Program-made: the position numbers and the translations under genes
Assembly: GCA_963742105.1 (NCBI GenBank)
Contig: CAVUKN010000005.1
Span: 930,001-994,000, forward strand
Direction of reading: 5' to 3'
Length of the DNA: 64,000 nucleotides
DNA from: Gp6-AA40 sp963742105
GTDB lineage: Bacteria; Acidobacteriota; Vicinamibacteria; Vicinamibacterales; UBA2999
Notes under the pieces: model-generated
The model's database searches: none
The model's input: the letters and a program-made list of their open reading frames with translations, nothing else
What the model was told of the DNA's origin: nothing
Shown here: positions 27,570 through 37,500 of the stretch, piece by piece
How positions within the stretch are numbered: the first letter of the stretch is position 1
Layout: every line of letters begins with the position of its first letter

Positions 27570-29743
27570 ATGACCAAGATCTTCAGTGCTCGCGCGATGG
27601 TGTTTCTGACGATTGCGGTGAGCTCGATGGTGATCCTGCGCGGCGCTCAGGCGCCACGCCCGTCGATCGCGGTGGATGCCGACGACATCGGTGGCGTCGT
27701 CACCGGCGCGCGCGGACCCGAAGCTGGCGTCTGGGTCATCGCGGAAACACGAGCGCTGCCGACACGCTTCATCCGGATCGTCGTCACCGACGATCAGGGA
27801 CGCTTCGTCGTCCCCGATCTGCCGAAGGCCGAATACGACGTCTTGGTCCGCGGCTACGGCCTGGTCGACTCGGCGAAGGTGAAGGCCAGTCCGGGACAGA
27901 CGCTCGCACTGACGGCGAAGGCGGCGCCGGACAAGAAGGCCGCGGCGCAGTACTACCCGGCGCAGTACTGGTTCGCCATGCTGCAGCTGCCGCCCAAGAG
28001 CGATTTCCCGGGCACCGGTCCGGAAGGGAACGGCCTCGCGCCCAACGTTCGCAGCCAGGGTGAGTTCATCCGCAACGTCGTCAACACCGACGGCTGCACC
28101 GGGTGTCATCAGCTTGGCAACGAGGCGACGCGGACGATTCCGGCAGAGCATCCTCGGCTCGGTCAAGGATTCGAAGGAAGCCTGGGATCGGCGGATTCAG
28201 GCCGGTCAGGCTGGCGGCGGAATGAGCGCGCGCTTCACGCAGGTCGGACGCGATCGCGTGCTCTCGATGTACGCGGACTGGACCGATCGCGTCGGCAAGG
28301 GCGAGCTGCCGTCGGCTGAACCGTCCCGTCCGCAAGGGCGGGAACGCAACGTCGTCGTGACGCTCTGGGATTGGTCCGATCCGAAGGCCTACATGCACGA
28401 CGCGATTGCGAGCGACAAGCGCAATCCGACGGTGAACCCGAACGGGCCGATCTACGGCGCACTGGAGGAGAGCGCCGACTATCTGGCGGTGCTCGATCCG
28501 ACGACGCACACGGCCAGTCAGATCAAGGTGGCTCCGCGCGAACCCGATACGCCGAGCGCGGCGGACATTCCGCCGGCCGCGACGTCGCCCGTACTGGGGC
28601 GACGAAGTCGATCTGGAACAGCAAGACCACCGTGCACAGCTTCGCCATGGACAAGCAGGGTCGGGTGTGGGCGGCGGCACGCGTGCGCAAGCCGGCGACA
28701 GCCGGCCTTCTGCCGGGCCGGATCCGATCATCCGTCCGCGAAGCTGCATGCCGATCAACCAGGGCCAGCGCGGGCTGATCATGTACGACCCGAAGACGAA
28801 GCAGACGACGACGATCGACACCTGCTACACGTGGGGGCACGTCAACATCGACGACAACGACGTGCTGTGGTCCTCGTTCGGGCCGGCCGGCGTCGAGGGC
28901 TGGTTCGACACGCGCGATCTGGGACAAGACGCACGACGAGAAGCAGGCACAGGGCTGGACGGCGTTTGTCGTCGACAACAACGGCAACGGCAAGCGTGAC
29001 GACTACACCGAGCCGAATGCGCCAGCGGATCCTGCCAAGGATCGCCGCCTCAACGTGACGCTCTACGGTGACACGCCGGGGTTCGACGGTTCCGTGTGGG
29101 GCAGCGTTCAGGGCATGCCAGGTGGTCTGCTGCGTCTGGTCCCGGGCTCACATCCGCCGGAGACGGCACTGACCGAGTTCTACGAAGTTCCCTGGAACAA
29201 CCCGCGCGCATCGGCCCAGGGATTCGCCCCGCGCGGCATGGACGTGGACAGCAAGGGCGTGGTCTGGACGGTGCTCTCGAGCGGCCATCTGGCGAGCTTC
29301 GATCGCAGCAAGTGCAAGGTGCTGAACGGTCCCGATGGCAACGGGACAGCATTGTCCCGAGGGCTGGACGCTGTATCCGCTGCCGGGTCCCAATTACAAG
29401 AACGCCGCTGACAGCGGCAGCGCCGACTCGGCCTACTACGACTTCGTCGATCGCTTCGACATGCTCGGCGTCGGCAAGGACGTGCCGCTGGCTACCGGTA
29501 ATCTCTCGGAAGGCCTGCTGGCGCTGGTCGACGGCAAGATCATGACGCTGCGCGTGCCGTATCCGATGGGGTTCTTTGCCAAGGGGATCGACGGCCGTAT
29601 CGACAACCCGAACGGCGGCTGGAAGGGGAAGGGAGTCTATCACGACCATCGCCACGCGCGCGCCGTTCCACCAGGAGGGCGGCAAGGGCGAGACGAGCAA
29701 GTTGATCAAGTTCCAGATGCGCCCGGACCCGTTGGCGAAGTGA
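27570..29743 (+). CDS. Haem-containing beta-propeller protein with carboxypeptidase-regulatory-like N-terminus (at least seven frame breaks)
   Basis: About 720 residues by conserved content, read across several frames. Parts seen: signal peptide (SARAMVFLTIAVSSMVIL); an Ig-like regulatory domain (GGVVTGARGPEAGVWVIAET, then FRIVVTDDQGRFVVPDLP-type strands); a haem c site in TDGCTGCHQLGNEAT; and a long propeller with the style of virginiamycin-B-lyase/SMP-30 proteins (IWNSKTTVHSFAMDKQGRVW, MYDPKTKQTTTIDTCYTWGH, GFAPRGMDVDSKGVVWTVLS, CPEGWTLYPLPGPNYK). Such proteins are common in this phylum and of unknown function. GAGG lies five bases before the ATG. Frames change near 28150, 28593, 28606, 28692, 28746, 28923, 29352 and 29640. 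Its TGA overlaps the GTG start of the cytochrome gene. Confidence 0.72.
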
Positions 29744-30127
29744 AGACAGGACACCTGATCATCCTGACAGCGCTGGTGTGGCTGGGCGGCGTGACGACAC
29801 GCGCCGCCCAGAGCCCTGCGGCAACCCTCAAGAATCCGATCGCGTCGTCGCCGGAGTCGATCGCGGCCGGCAAGCAGGTCTACACGCGAACGCTGCGCTC
29901 CCTGCCATGGCACGAGCGGCGAGGGCGGCCCGGGCAACGATCTGATCCCGGCGGCGCCTGACCTGACCGATGCCACGTGGGATCACGGATCGACCGACGG
30001 CGAGATCTTCACGAGCATCAAGAACGGCATCGCGCCCGACTTCAACATGACGCCGTTCAAGGATCGCCTCAAGGACGACGACATCTGGAACGTCGTCATC
30101 TACCTGCGGTCGATCGCGAAGAAGTAG
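29740..30127 (+). CDS. Small periplasmic cytochrome c (one frame break)
   Basis: About 129 residues. A GTG start overlaps the preceding stop (GTGA). Signal peptide LIILTALVWLGGVTTRAA, then a class I-type cytochrome: haem site CAPCHGTSGEGG (restored after one base change near 29893), LTDATWDHGSTDGEIF, a likely distal Met in FNMTPFKDRL, and the C-terminal helix DIWNVVIYLRSIAKK. The coupling with the propeller gene suggests it takes electrons from, or passes them to, that haem protein. Confidence 0.82.
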
Positions 30128-31122
30128 CCGTAAAGCGGGGGGCGAGCCTTGTCAGGCTCGCCTGCGCGGACCGAAACGTAGGTTGGGCCTGGCGAAGCAG
30201 GCCCGGCTTCACTCTTTGGTCAGACGACGGCGCATCCCGGCCAGCTGCCTTTTCGCGGTCCTCGGACACCGTCGGCATCTTCAGCTTCAGGTCCTTGATC
30301 GCCCGGGTCAGGATCGATGCGACGAGCACGCGGGCGACCCACTTGTGATCCGCGGGGATCACGTACCAGGGCGCCCACTTCGTGCTGGTGTGTCTGAACG
30401 CGTCTTCGAATGCGTTCTGGTAGTCATCCCAGTACTGCCGTTCGTTGACGTCGGCGTCCGAGACCTTCCAGTGCTTGTCGGGATTCGTCAGCCGCTCCAG
30501 GAATCGCTTGCGCTGCTCGTCCTTGGAGAGGTGGAGGAAGAACTTGAGCACCGTCGTGCCGTTGCGCGTGAGATGGCGCTCGAACTGGTTGATGTCGTCG
30601 AACCGCTGCTTCCAGAACTTTTCCCCGCGCTTACCGTCCGGTAGCTTCTGGCCGGCGAGGATCTGCGGATGCACGCGCACGACGAGCACGTCCTCGTAGT
30701 ACGAGCGGTTGAAGATGCCGATGCGGCCGCGCTCAGGGAGCGCCTTCGATGTAGCGCCAGAGGAACGTGTGATCGAGTTCCTCGTCCGACGGCTTCTTGA
30801 ACGAGAACACCTGACAGCCCTGCGGATTCACGCCCGACATCACGTGCTTGATGGTGCCGTCCTTGCCGGCCGCGTCCATGGCTTGCAGGACGATGAGCAC
30901 GGAGTGGCGATCGGTGGCGTACAGGACGTTCTGGGCAGCCGCCAGCTCGCTGAGGTTTTCCGTCAGGTACGCCTTGGCGCGGTCCTTCAGTTCGTCTTTC
31001 GACAGGTCGTCGAAGTAGTCGCCGCCGGCCCACCCGGTGTCATGATCCTTCAAGCGGAAGCGGCCGTTGGTGGGTACGCGAAACAGCTTGTCGACGTCTT
31101 TGTGAGTCAGGGTGGTTGGCAT
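30096..31122 (-). CDS. ppk2: Polyphosphate kinase 2 family protein (one frame break)
   Basis: About 340 residues. PPK2 enzymes move phosphate between polyphosphate and nucleotides. The Walker A-like region is VLQAMDAAGKDGTIKHV, followed by NPQGCQVFSFKKPS, HTFLWRYIEG, then after the break FNRSYYEDVLVVRVHP, LSKDEQRKRFLERL and PWYVIPADHKWVARVLV. The frame changes near 30740 inside the strongly conserved stretch around ERGRIGIFNRS; one base restores it. ATG at 31122 (MPTTLTHKD) has only weak ribosome-site support. After the natural family end the frame reads through a REP-like palindrome and overlaps the convergent cytochrome gene by 32 bp, adding an odd tail of ~45 residues. Confidence 0.85.
30141..30162. 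repeat. REP-like palindrome
   Basis: GGCGAGCC, loop TTGTCA with partial pairing, GGCTCGCC; a 22 bp near-perfect inverted repeat. It is translated as part of the C-terminal tail of the PPK2 gene. Confidence 0.75.
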
Positions 31123-31248
31123 TCTTCGGCGCGCAGCAAGATGTCGGCCGCGAGCTGAACGGAGCCGAAACGTCAGATTTTTTTGACGTCCTACTGGTTC
31201 GAGACACCACCTGCTGTGAAGAAATACGGCTGATGGTGAATTGGGAAT

Positions 31249-31358
31249 AACTCCCAACTCCCAACGGGCTTTCGCTCCCCCAACTGCCAAACGTTCGATG
31301 GACCGTGGCGCGGACCTTGTCAGGTCCGTGAGGCGAGCCCGACAAGGCTCGCCCTCCG
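31249..31358. repeat. Half AACTCCCAACG element (copy C) joined to two REP-like palindromes
   Basis: Left arm only of the dispersed element (AACTCCCAACTCCCAACGGG, then CTTTCGCTCCCCCAACTGCC), ending near 31296. It runs directly into a REP-like pair: CGCGGACCTTGTCAGGTCCG followed by GGCGAGCCCGACAAGGCTCG. The junction suggests that one kind of element has landed in or replaced part of the other. Confidence 0.75.
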
Positions 31359-31370
31359 TACTTCCTGAAG

Positions 31371-31702
31371 GATCTGCCGCTGCTGAGAACCTGCAGATCG
31401 CATCGCGCATCGTGGCCGGCGAGCTGTCCGGCCGGCGTGGGAAGTGGGATGACGCGATTCGCAGCGTCCAGGAGGCGGTCTCGCTCGAAGACGCGATTCC
31501 CTACAACGAGCCGCCCGTCTGGCACCATCCGCCGCGGCAGGTGCTCGGCGCGCTGCTGCTCGAGGCCGGTCGTCCGGCCGACGCCGAACGCGTGTATCGG
31601 AAGGATCTCGAGCGGTTCCGGGAGAACGGCTGGTCGCTCTTCGGTCTGATGAAAAGCCTGGAGGCCCAGGGCGCCCCCTCGCCCCTGCTCCCTGACCCCT
31701 GA
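31371..31702 (+). pseudogene. C-terminal remnant of a TPR-repeat protein
   Basis: The frame gives ~110 residues with clear tetratricopeptide helices: ASRIVAGELSGRRGKWDDAI, GALLLEAGRPADAERVYRKD, ENGWSLFGLMKSLEAQG. This is the usual end of larger exported TPR proteins. The upstream part is absent: the sequence before ~31370 is repeat DNA with no start signal. The last residues (SPLLPDP) come from the following CCCTGATC array. I read it as a truncated gene left after a repeat-associated deletion or rearrangement. Confidence 0.6.
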
Positions 31703-31735
31703 TCCCTGATCCCTGATCCCTGATCCCTCCCTATC
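31691..31735. repeat. Short tandem array (TGATCCC)
   Basis: Five near-perfect CCCTGATC units in one orientation; no inverse arm is seen nearby. It lies in the leader of the HtrA-like protease gene, about 40 bp before its start. Confidence 0.85.
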
Positions 31736-31776
31736 CGGGTGATGTGCGACGGCCGCGTGGCCGGCTACCCTCGCGT

Positions 31777-32724
31777 ATGCCCTCGGCACTTCCCATTCCC
31801 GATTCGGATCGCTCGCTGCTCGACGCGTATTCGCAGGCGGTGATCGGTGCGGTCGAGCAGGTCGCCCCGGCGGTCGTCCGCGTCGACGTCACGGGTGGTG
31901 GCGGCTCCGGTGTTCTCTTTACGCCCGACGGTTTCCTGCTCACCAACAGCCACGTCGTCGAGCGCGGCGGCGACATCCGGGTGATGCTGCCGGACGGACG
32001 ATCGAGCGCCGCACAGATCATCGGGACCGACGCCATCACGGATGTCGCCGTTCTGCGCATCGGCGGTTCGCAGTTGCCGTGGGCCACACTTGCCGACTCC
32101 AGGCTCGTGCGTGTCGGCCAGGTCGCTATTGCGATCGGAAATCCGTTCGGATTCCATCACTCGGTGACCAGCGGGGTGGTCAGCGCGCTCGGCCGTTCGC
32201 TGCGGTCGCGATCGGGTCGGCTGATGGACGACATTCTTCAGACTGACGCGGCGCTGAACCCGGGCAACTCCGGCGGACCGCTGGTGGCGTCCACTGGCGA
32301 GGTGATCGGCCTGAACACCGCGACGATCATGTCGGCGCAAGGTCTGTGCTTCGCGATTGCCAGCAACACCGTCCGGTTCGTCGCCGCACGCCTGATGCGC
32401 GATGGCCGGCTGCGCCGAAGCTTCATCGGCATGGCTGGCCAGCAGACCCCCGTTCCGCGTGCGCTGGCCCGAGCCGCCGGGGTCGCGACAGGATCAGGGG
32501 TGCTGGTGGTGTCGATCGAAGCGCGCGGCGCCGCCGCCGCCGCAGGACTGCAGGAGGGAGACGTGGTGATCCGATTCGACGGTCAGCTGATTGGCGGCAT
32601 CGACGACCTCCATCGGCTGCTGACCGAGGAGCGCATCGATCGCGCGGTGCCGGTCGTGGTGATTCGCGGCGGCCGACTGTCGGAGCTGACGGTCACCCCT
32701 CGTGAACTGGAGCGGCGGACCTGA
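31777..32724 (+). CDS. HtrA/DegP-like serine protease with PDZ domain
   Basis: 315-residue S1C-family protease with an intact triad: His in LLTNSHVVE, Asp in AITDVAVLRI, Ser in LNPGNSGGPLV. Residues ~225-315 form one PDZ domain (VSIEARGAAAAAGLQEGDVV, DLHRLLTEERI). No signal peptide or membrane segment is visible, so a cytoplasmic or non-classically located protease is implied; that is unusual for the family but common for the short acidobacterial members. The stop TGA lies in the loop of a REP-like hairpin (GGCGGACCTGAAGGTCCGCC). The neighbours on the opposite strand are a LuxR-type regulator and an HtrA-like pseudoprotease, which suggests a linked function. Confidence 0.88.
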   Translation: MPSALPIPDSDRSLLDAYSQAVIGAVEQVAPAVVRVDVTGGGGSGVLFTPDGFLLTNSHVVERGGDIRVMLPDGRSSAAQIIGTDAITDVAVLRIGGSQLPWATLADSRLVRVGQVAIAIGNPFGFHHSVTSGVVSALGRSLRSRSGRLMDDILQTDAALNPGNSGGPLVASTGEVIGLNTATIMSAQGLCFAIASNTVRFVAARLMRDGRLRRSFIGMAGQQTPVPRALARAAGVATGSGVLVVSIEARGAAAAAGLQEGDVVIRFDGQLIGGIDDLHRLLTEERIDRAVPVVVIRGGRLSELTVTPRELERRT

Positions 32725-32823
32725 AGGTCCGCCCTACGTGACAGTAGCGCGAACCAGGACGTTGACGTGGCGCGGACCTTTGTTAGATCCGCGAAGGCGA
32801 GCCTGACACGGCTCGCCCCACGA
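32714..32823. repeat. Three REP-like palindromes after the HtrA gene
   Basis: First: GGCGGACC, loop TGAA, GGTCCGCC, which holds the HtrA stop codon. Then, from 32764, GCGGACCTTTGTTAGATCCGC and GGCGAGCCTGACACGGCTCG. The block separates the convergent HtrA and LuxR-type genes and may also end transcription. Confidence 0.75.
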
Positions 32824-32841
32824 ACGAGATAGAGTCCCGCC

Positions 32842-33231
32842 CTACAGCGTTACGAGCCCGTGACGAACAGCGCGCCGCACCGCGTCCGTGCGATTGGCGG
32901 CGCCAAGCTTTCCCTGAATCGAGCTCGCATGGAACTTGACGGTCTGGTCGGAGATGCCAAGCCGGGTTGCAATCGCCTTGTTCGATAGCCCTTCCGCGAT
33001 CAGCTCGAGCACCTCGATCTCGCGCGTGGTGAGATGTTCGGGTAAGGGCTCGCCCATCTCGTCCACGCGATCGTGATCGGCCAGCGCTTCGACGATTGCG
33101 TCCGCGGATACCGCCGCCGCTTGCGCTTCGGCGCGCGAGGCGAACTCCGCGACGATCTCCAGCGACGTGTGCTCGAGCTCGTCGCGGAACTGGCGCCGCT
33201 CCTGCGGAGTGCCGATCAGAACTACGCGCAT
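32842..33231 (-). CDS. LuxR-type transcription factor with a cut-down receiver
   Basis: 129 residues. Residues ~66-129 are a complete LuxR helix-turn-helix (LTTREIEVLELIAEGLSNKA, IATRLGISDQTVKFHASSI, AANRTDAVRRAVRHGLV). The first ~60 residues (MRVVLIGTPQERRQFRDELE) resemble only the beginning of a receiver domain; the segment that would carry the phospho-acceptor Asp is absent or altered (VSADAIVEALA). Control by phosphorylation is therefore unlikely. It is downstream of and co-directional with the pseudoprotease gene (58 bp gap), so it may report on that protein or regulate both HtrA-like genes. Confidence 0.8.
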   Translation of the reverse strand: MRVVLIGTPQERRQFRDELEHTSLEIVAEFASRAEAQAAAVSADAIVEALADHDRVDEMGEPLPEHLTTREIEVLELIAEGLSNKAIATRLGISDQTVKFHASSIQGKLGAANRTDAVRRAVRHGLVTL

Positions 33232-33289
33232 GCGCGGCTACCACGCGTCACAACGAACCACGGAGGTCCGAACGAGTACCTGTACGTTC

Positions 33290-34360
33290 TCATCGCCGTT
33301 CTGCAGGGGTGATCTGCGCGCTCTGCGGCGAACTGCCACGAATGAGCTGCAGCGTCAGCGCCCGTCCGACACGATCGCCGACGAGCAGGTCGACCAGCTC
33401 CTCCGGTGACGTGAGCGGGACGCCGTCGAGCGCCACGAGGATGTCGCCGACGAGCAGTCCCGCGTCTGCGGCGGGGCTGCCGTCTTTCACGCCGACGACG
33501 AGCAGCGCGCTGCTTTCCGCACGACCCGCCCGCTGTCTTTCTGGGACGCGTACCGGTTGAGCCGCGATCCCGAGGTAACCGCGACGCGCGCTCCCTCGCT
33601 CGACCATCGTCTTTGCCGCCTCCCGTGCGATGGCGGCGGGAATCACGACGGTGAGTCCCCGGATCGACACCGCGGTGGCGATGCCGATCAGCGATCCGTC
33701 AGCACCGACTACGGCGCCACCGGCGAAGCCGGAGTGCACCGGTGCCGAGATCCGGATGACCTGGTCGAGTTGCCGGCGGGGACCGGTCGGCAGCGGCCCG
33801 CCGATGATCGACACCATCCCCACCGTGGCCGTGACGTTGTTACTGATCGATCGGCCAATCGCGATGGCCAGGCTGCCCACCCGTGGCAGCGCGTCACGCG
33901 CGGGTTCCGCATCTTCGAGATCGGATCCGCGAGGCGTATCACCCGCAGGCCGGTTCCCGCCCGACGCATTACCCGTAGGCCCGGATCCCCCGGACGCATT
34001 ACCCGTAGGCCGTGATCCGCCCGACGCATCACCGGTAGGCCGGGATCCGCTCGACGCGTCACCTGTAGGCCGGGATCCGCGCAGCGGTCCCGGCAGGGCC
34101 GGCGCCGTGAGCTCCGGCACCTTGAGGAGGACGAGACGGCTGGCGGGATCCCAGCCGGCCAGATCGGCGGCGAACGCCCGTCCGTCGGAGTCGCGGATTT
34201 CGGGATGCTCATCCCGGCCGATGGCCCGACCCGTGGTCAGTACCAGGCCGGTGTCATAAACGATTCCGCTGGACGCGCGGCCGCCGGCACGCACCTGAAC
34301 GACTGATGGCGCGGCGGCATCGACGACGTCTGCGAGTTGCGAGGAAGTATCTGTCAGCAT
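33290..34360 (-). CDS. HtrA-like pseudoprotease with PDZ domain
   Basis: About 356 residues with the S1C chymotrypsin fold and a C-terminal PDZ domain (VVGVKDGSPAADAGLLVGDI, DGVPLTSPEELVDLL). All three catalytic positions are changed compared with the neighbouring protease: the His motif LTNSHVV is LTTGRAI, the Asp motif TDVAVL is SRLVLL, and the Ser motif GNSGGPL is GFAGGAV. It should bind but not cut. Between strands the protein carries five to six copies of a 10-residue repeat (GSRPTGDASG). Two close ATGs exist (34369 and 34360); the second has AGG nine bases before it. Probably in one transcript with the LuxR-type gene. Confidence 0.82.
   Translation of the reverse strand: MLTDTSSQLADVVDAAAPSVVQVRAGGRASSGIVYDTGLVLTTGRAIGRDEHPEIRDSDGRAFAADLAGWDPASRLVLLKVPELTAPALPGPLRGSRPTGDASSGSRPTGDASGGSRPTGNASGGSGPTGNASGGNRPAGDTPRGSDLEDAEPARDALPRVGSLAIAIGRSISNNVTATVGMVSIIGGPLPTGPRRQLDQVIRISAPVHSGFAGGAVVGADGSLIGIATAVSIRGLTVVIPAAIAREAAKTMVERGSARRGYLGIAAQPVRVPERQRAGRAESSALLVVGVKDGSPAADAGLLVGDILVALDGVPLTSPEELVDLLVGDRVGRALTLQLIRGSSPQSAQITPAERR
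33921..34085. repeat. 30 bp tandem repeat inside the pseudoprotease gene
   Basis: More than five in-frame copies of a 30 bp unit of the kind GACGCATTACCCGTAGGC plus CGGGATCCGC. They encode the RPTGDASGGS linker repeats. Unit-to-unit differences are mostly single bases, so the array is still fairly young or kept similar. Confidence 0.9.
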
Positions 34361-34529
34361 GCGTCGCATCCTGACAGCTTCGACAGTCGCTGTGGATCAC
34401 CCATTCGGGCAGGAACTCACACACGCCTGTCACCGAGCACCCCGGCCCCTGTTCCGCTTGCACTGCATCAACCGCTCGCCGTAATCTCCGGCCGCATCTC
34501 GCTCGTCGTTCCACGTTGCTGGAGGGCTC

Positions 34530-37500
34530 ATGAGACAACTGCGCGTTCTCGTTCTTGCCTGCGCCACGCTGCTGTGTTCCACGACGGTGTTTGCCCAGTT
34601 CGACTCCGCCGCCGTCTCCGGCGCCATCCGCGACGCCAGCGGCGCCATCCTTCCCGGCGTGACTGTCACGCTGACGAACGTCGCCAGTGGTCTCACCCGC
34701 GATGCGGTGACCAACGAATCCGGCCTCTACACCTTCGCCAACGTGCTGGTCGGCGATTACCGCCTGACCGCCGCGCTCACCGGATTCAGGACCGTCACGC
34801 AGGAAGGCGTGCGCGTCAGCAGCAGCCAGAACATCCGCGTGGACGTCCAGATGGAACTCGGCGCGGTAAGCGAAGAGATCACCGTCCAGGCCGCGACGAC
34901 GATGGTGGATACGTCGGTGCTGGCGCGGACCGTCCGGGCGGAGCAGATCGCCGAGGCGCCGCTCAGCGGCCGGCGTCCCACGCAGGTGGCCCAGATGGTG
35001 CCGGGCGCCGTCGGCGGCAATCTCGGCGCCTTCCCGACGGCCACCGCCACGTTCGCGACCGGCGTCACGTCCATCAACGGTGGTCGCGCCGACGAGTTCA
35101 TGGCGACGGTCGACGGAGCCCCGTCGATTCGCGTCCGCGCCGCGGGCGGCTTCACGATGGGCATGCAGAACATGGACACGGTGGAAGAGATCCAGGTGCT
35201 CACGACGAACTACCAGGCGGAGTTCGGACGATCCTCCGCCGGCCAGCTGCGCATCGTCACCAAGAGCGGGGGTCAGTCGTTCCGCGGCAACGCGTTCTGG
35301 AACGGCCAGAACGATGCGCTCGATGCCAATACCTGGGCCCGTGAACGCGCCGGGCTCCCGAAGACGCCGCACGAGTGGAATTCGTATGGGTTCACCCTGG
35401 GCGGCCCGATCTACATCCCGGGACACTTCAACGAGGGCAAACAGAAACTGTTCTTCTTCCTCGGTGAGGAGTGGATTCGCGATCGCTCGGTCGAGAACCA
35501 GACCGGCATCGTGCCGACGGCGGCGATGCGCAACGGCGACTTCAGCGCGTTGCTGCCCGCCCGCGTCATCCGCGATCCGGTGACGGGAGTGCCGTTTACG
35601 AACAATCAGATTCCGCAGGATCGCATCAGCCCGAATGGCCGGGCGCTGTTGAACGCGTTGCCGCTGCCGACTCCGGGTTTCCAGCAGGGGGCGAACAACT
35701 GGATCGGAGCACCGTCGTTCTTCAACAATCAACGGAAGGACAGCATCAAGATCGATTTCGTCCCGGTGGCGAATCACCGCGTCTCCATCCGTCACACATG
35801 GGCCCCGAACATCTGGAACGATCCTGAACCGTTCGGGACGTTCGCGACGGTGTGGGATTATCCCGGCCGGACGCTGGCGGCGACGTTGTCGAGCACGTTC
35901 GGCAACACCCTGATCAACGAGTTCACGTTCTCGTGGGGATCAACCAAGCCGGCCAGTTTCTACGGACAGCGGAATTGTTCGAAGTGCCCGGTAGATCAGG
36001 CGGTCGACTACCCGACGAACTCGCAGATCGGACTGGCGTATCCATATCTGTTCCCGGGCACGAAGATGGATCCGGAGAAGATCCCGAACATCTCGCTGCA
36101 GGGATTCACCGCGATCAACAACAACGCCTATCCCGGCTCGTGGAACGACTTCGTGTTCGTCTATTCTGACAACGTCACGAAGATCAAAGGGAACCACACG
36201 CTCAAGGCGGGCCTGAGTGTCGAGCGATCGGGGATGAACGACCAGATCCAGTTGTCGTTCGCCACGGCACCGGCGACGGTCAACCAGAACGGCTCGTTCC
36301 GGTTCTTCGACACTCGCGCCGGCGGGACCGGCTACTCCGTCGCCAACACTCTTCTTGGCCTGTTCGACGACTACACGGAGTTCGGCGCCAAGCCGCTGAC
36401 GCGGTGGCAGGCGTGGGGCACCGATGCGTTCTTGCAGGACAGCTGGAAGGTGACGCGAGCGATGACGGTCGAACTCGGACTGCGGTATTCGCTCTGGCAG
36501 CCCTGGGGTGCCGAGAACAACGAGATCGCGTCGTTCAACTCCGCGTACTACGATCCGGCCGCGGCCGTGACGATCAACCCGGGCGCCGGTTTCGTCGTGC
36601 CCAACTCAGGAGATCCGTTCAACGGGATCGTCATACCCGGTGACGGACCGTCGAACGAGACGCTGCAGAAATTCCCGCAGCTCGCGCAGTTGACCCGCCT
36701 CTATCGCGGCGTGCCCTACGGCTTCGCCGACACACCGACCGACGGCTACCAGCCACGACTCGGCGTGGCATACGCCATCAACGACAAGACGACCTTCAGG
36801 ACCGGCGTCGGCCGATTCCTGAACCGCGTGCAGATCAATACGACGGCGGCATACGGGTTCAACCCGCCGCTGTCGGAGATGCGCACGGTCATCAACGGCA
36901 ATGTCGACACCCCGGCCGGGGCCGAGCGTCGTGACTTCCCGCTGCTGATGGCGATGCAGACGCCGGATCTTCACAACCCGACGTCATGGGCGTGGAACGC
37001 CACCGTGGACCGCGCGCTGTTCTGGCAGCTGCGGACGCAGGTGTCGTACGTCGGCCGTTCGGCGTCGCATCTCGAGCGGGCGCGGAACATCAATCAGCTG
37101 CAGCCGGGCACGATCCAGGCGAATCCGGGCGTCAACGCCAACGCGCTGCGTCCCTACAAGGGGTACGGCAACATCACGCTGTACGAAACAACGGGCGAGT
37201 CGAAGTACAACGCGTTTCAATTGAACGTCAGTCGTCCGTCGGCGCGTGGGGTGAGCTTCAACGTGGCGTACACGTTCTCGCGCACGGAGGACAACGGCAG
37301 CGACATCCGCGACCTCGCTCCGAATGCGTACGACGACAGCGGCTACTACGGGATTTCGAACCTCGATCGTCCGCACGTGTTCGTGTCGCAGGCGCGTTAC
37401 CGCCTCCCGTCCGCGGCCAGCCTTCCGGCGGTGGCGAAAGCGATCCTGGGCAACTGGGACATCAGCGGCGTCTTCCAGTCGCAGTCCGGCGTGCCGTTCG

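Noticed and set aside
27570..29743. Programmed frameshifting as an explanation for the frame changes
   Set aside because: At least seven changes in one gene, in both directions and without slippery motifs, cannot be programmed recoding.
33921..34085. 30 bp repeats considered as a CRISPR-like array
   Set aside because: No spacers, and the units keep the reading frame of a coherent protein.
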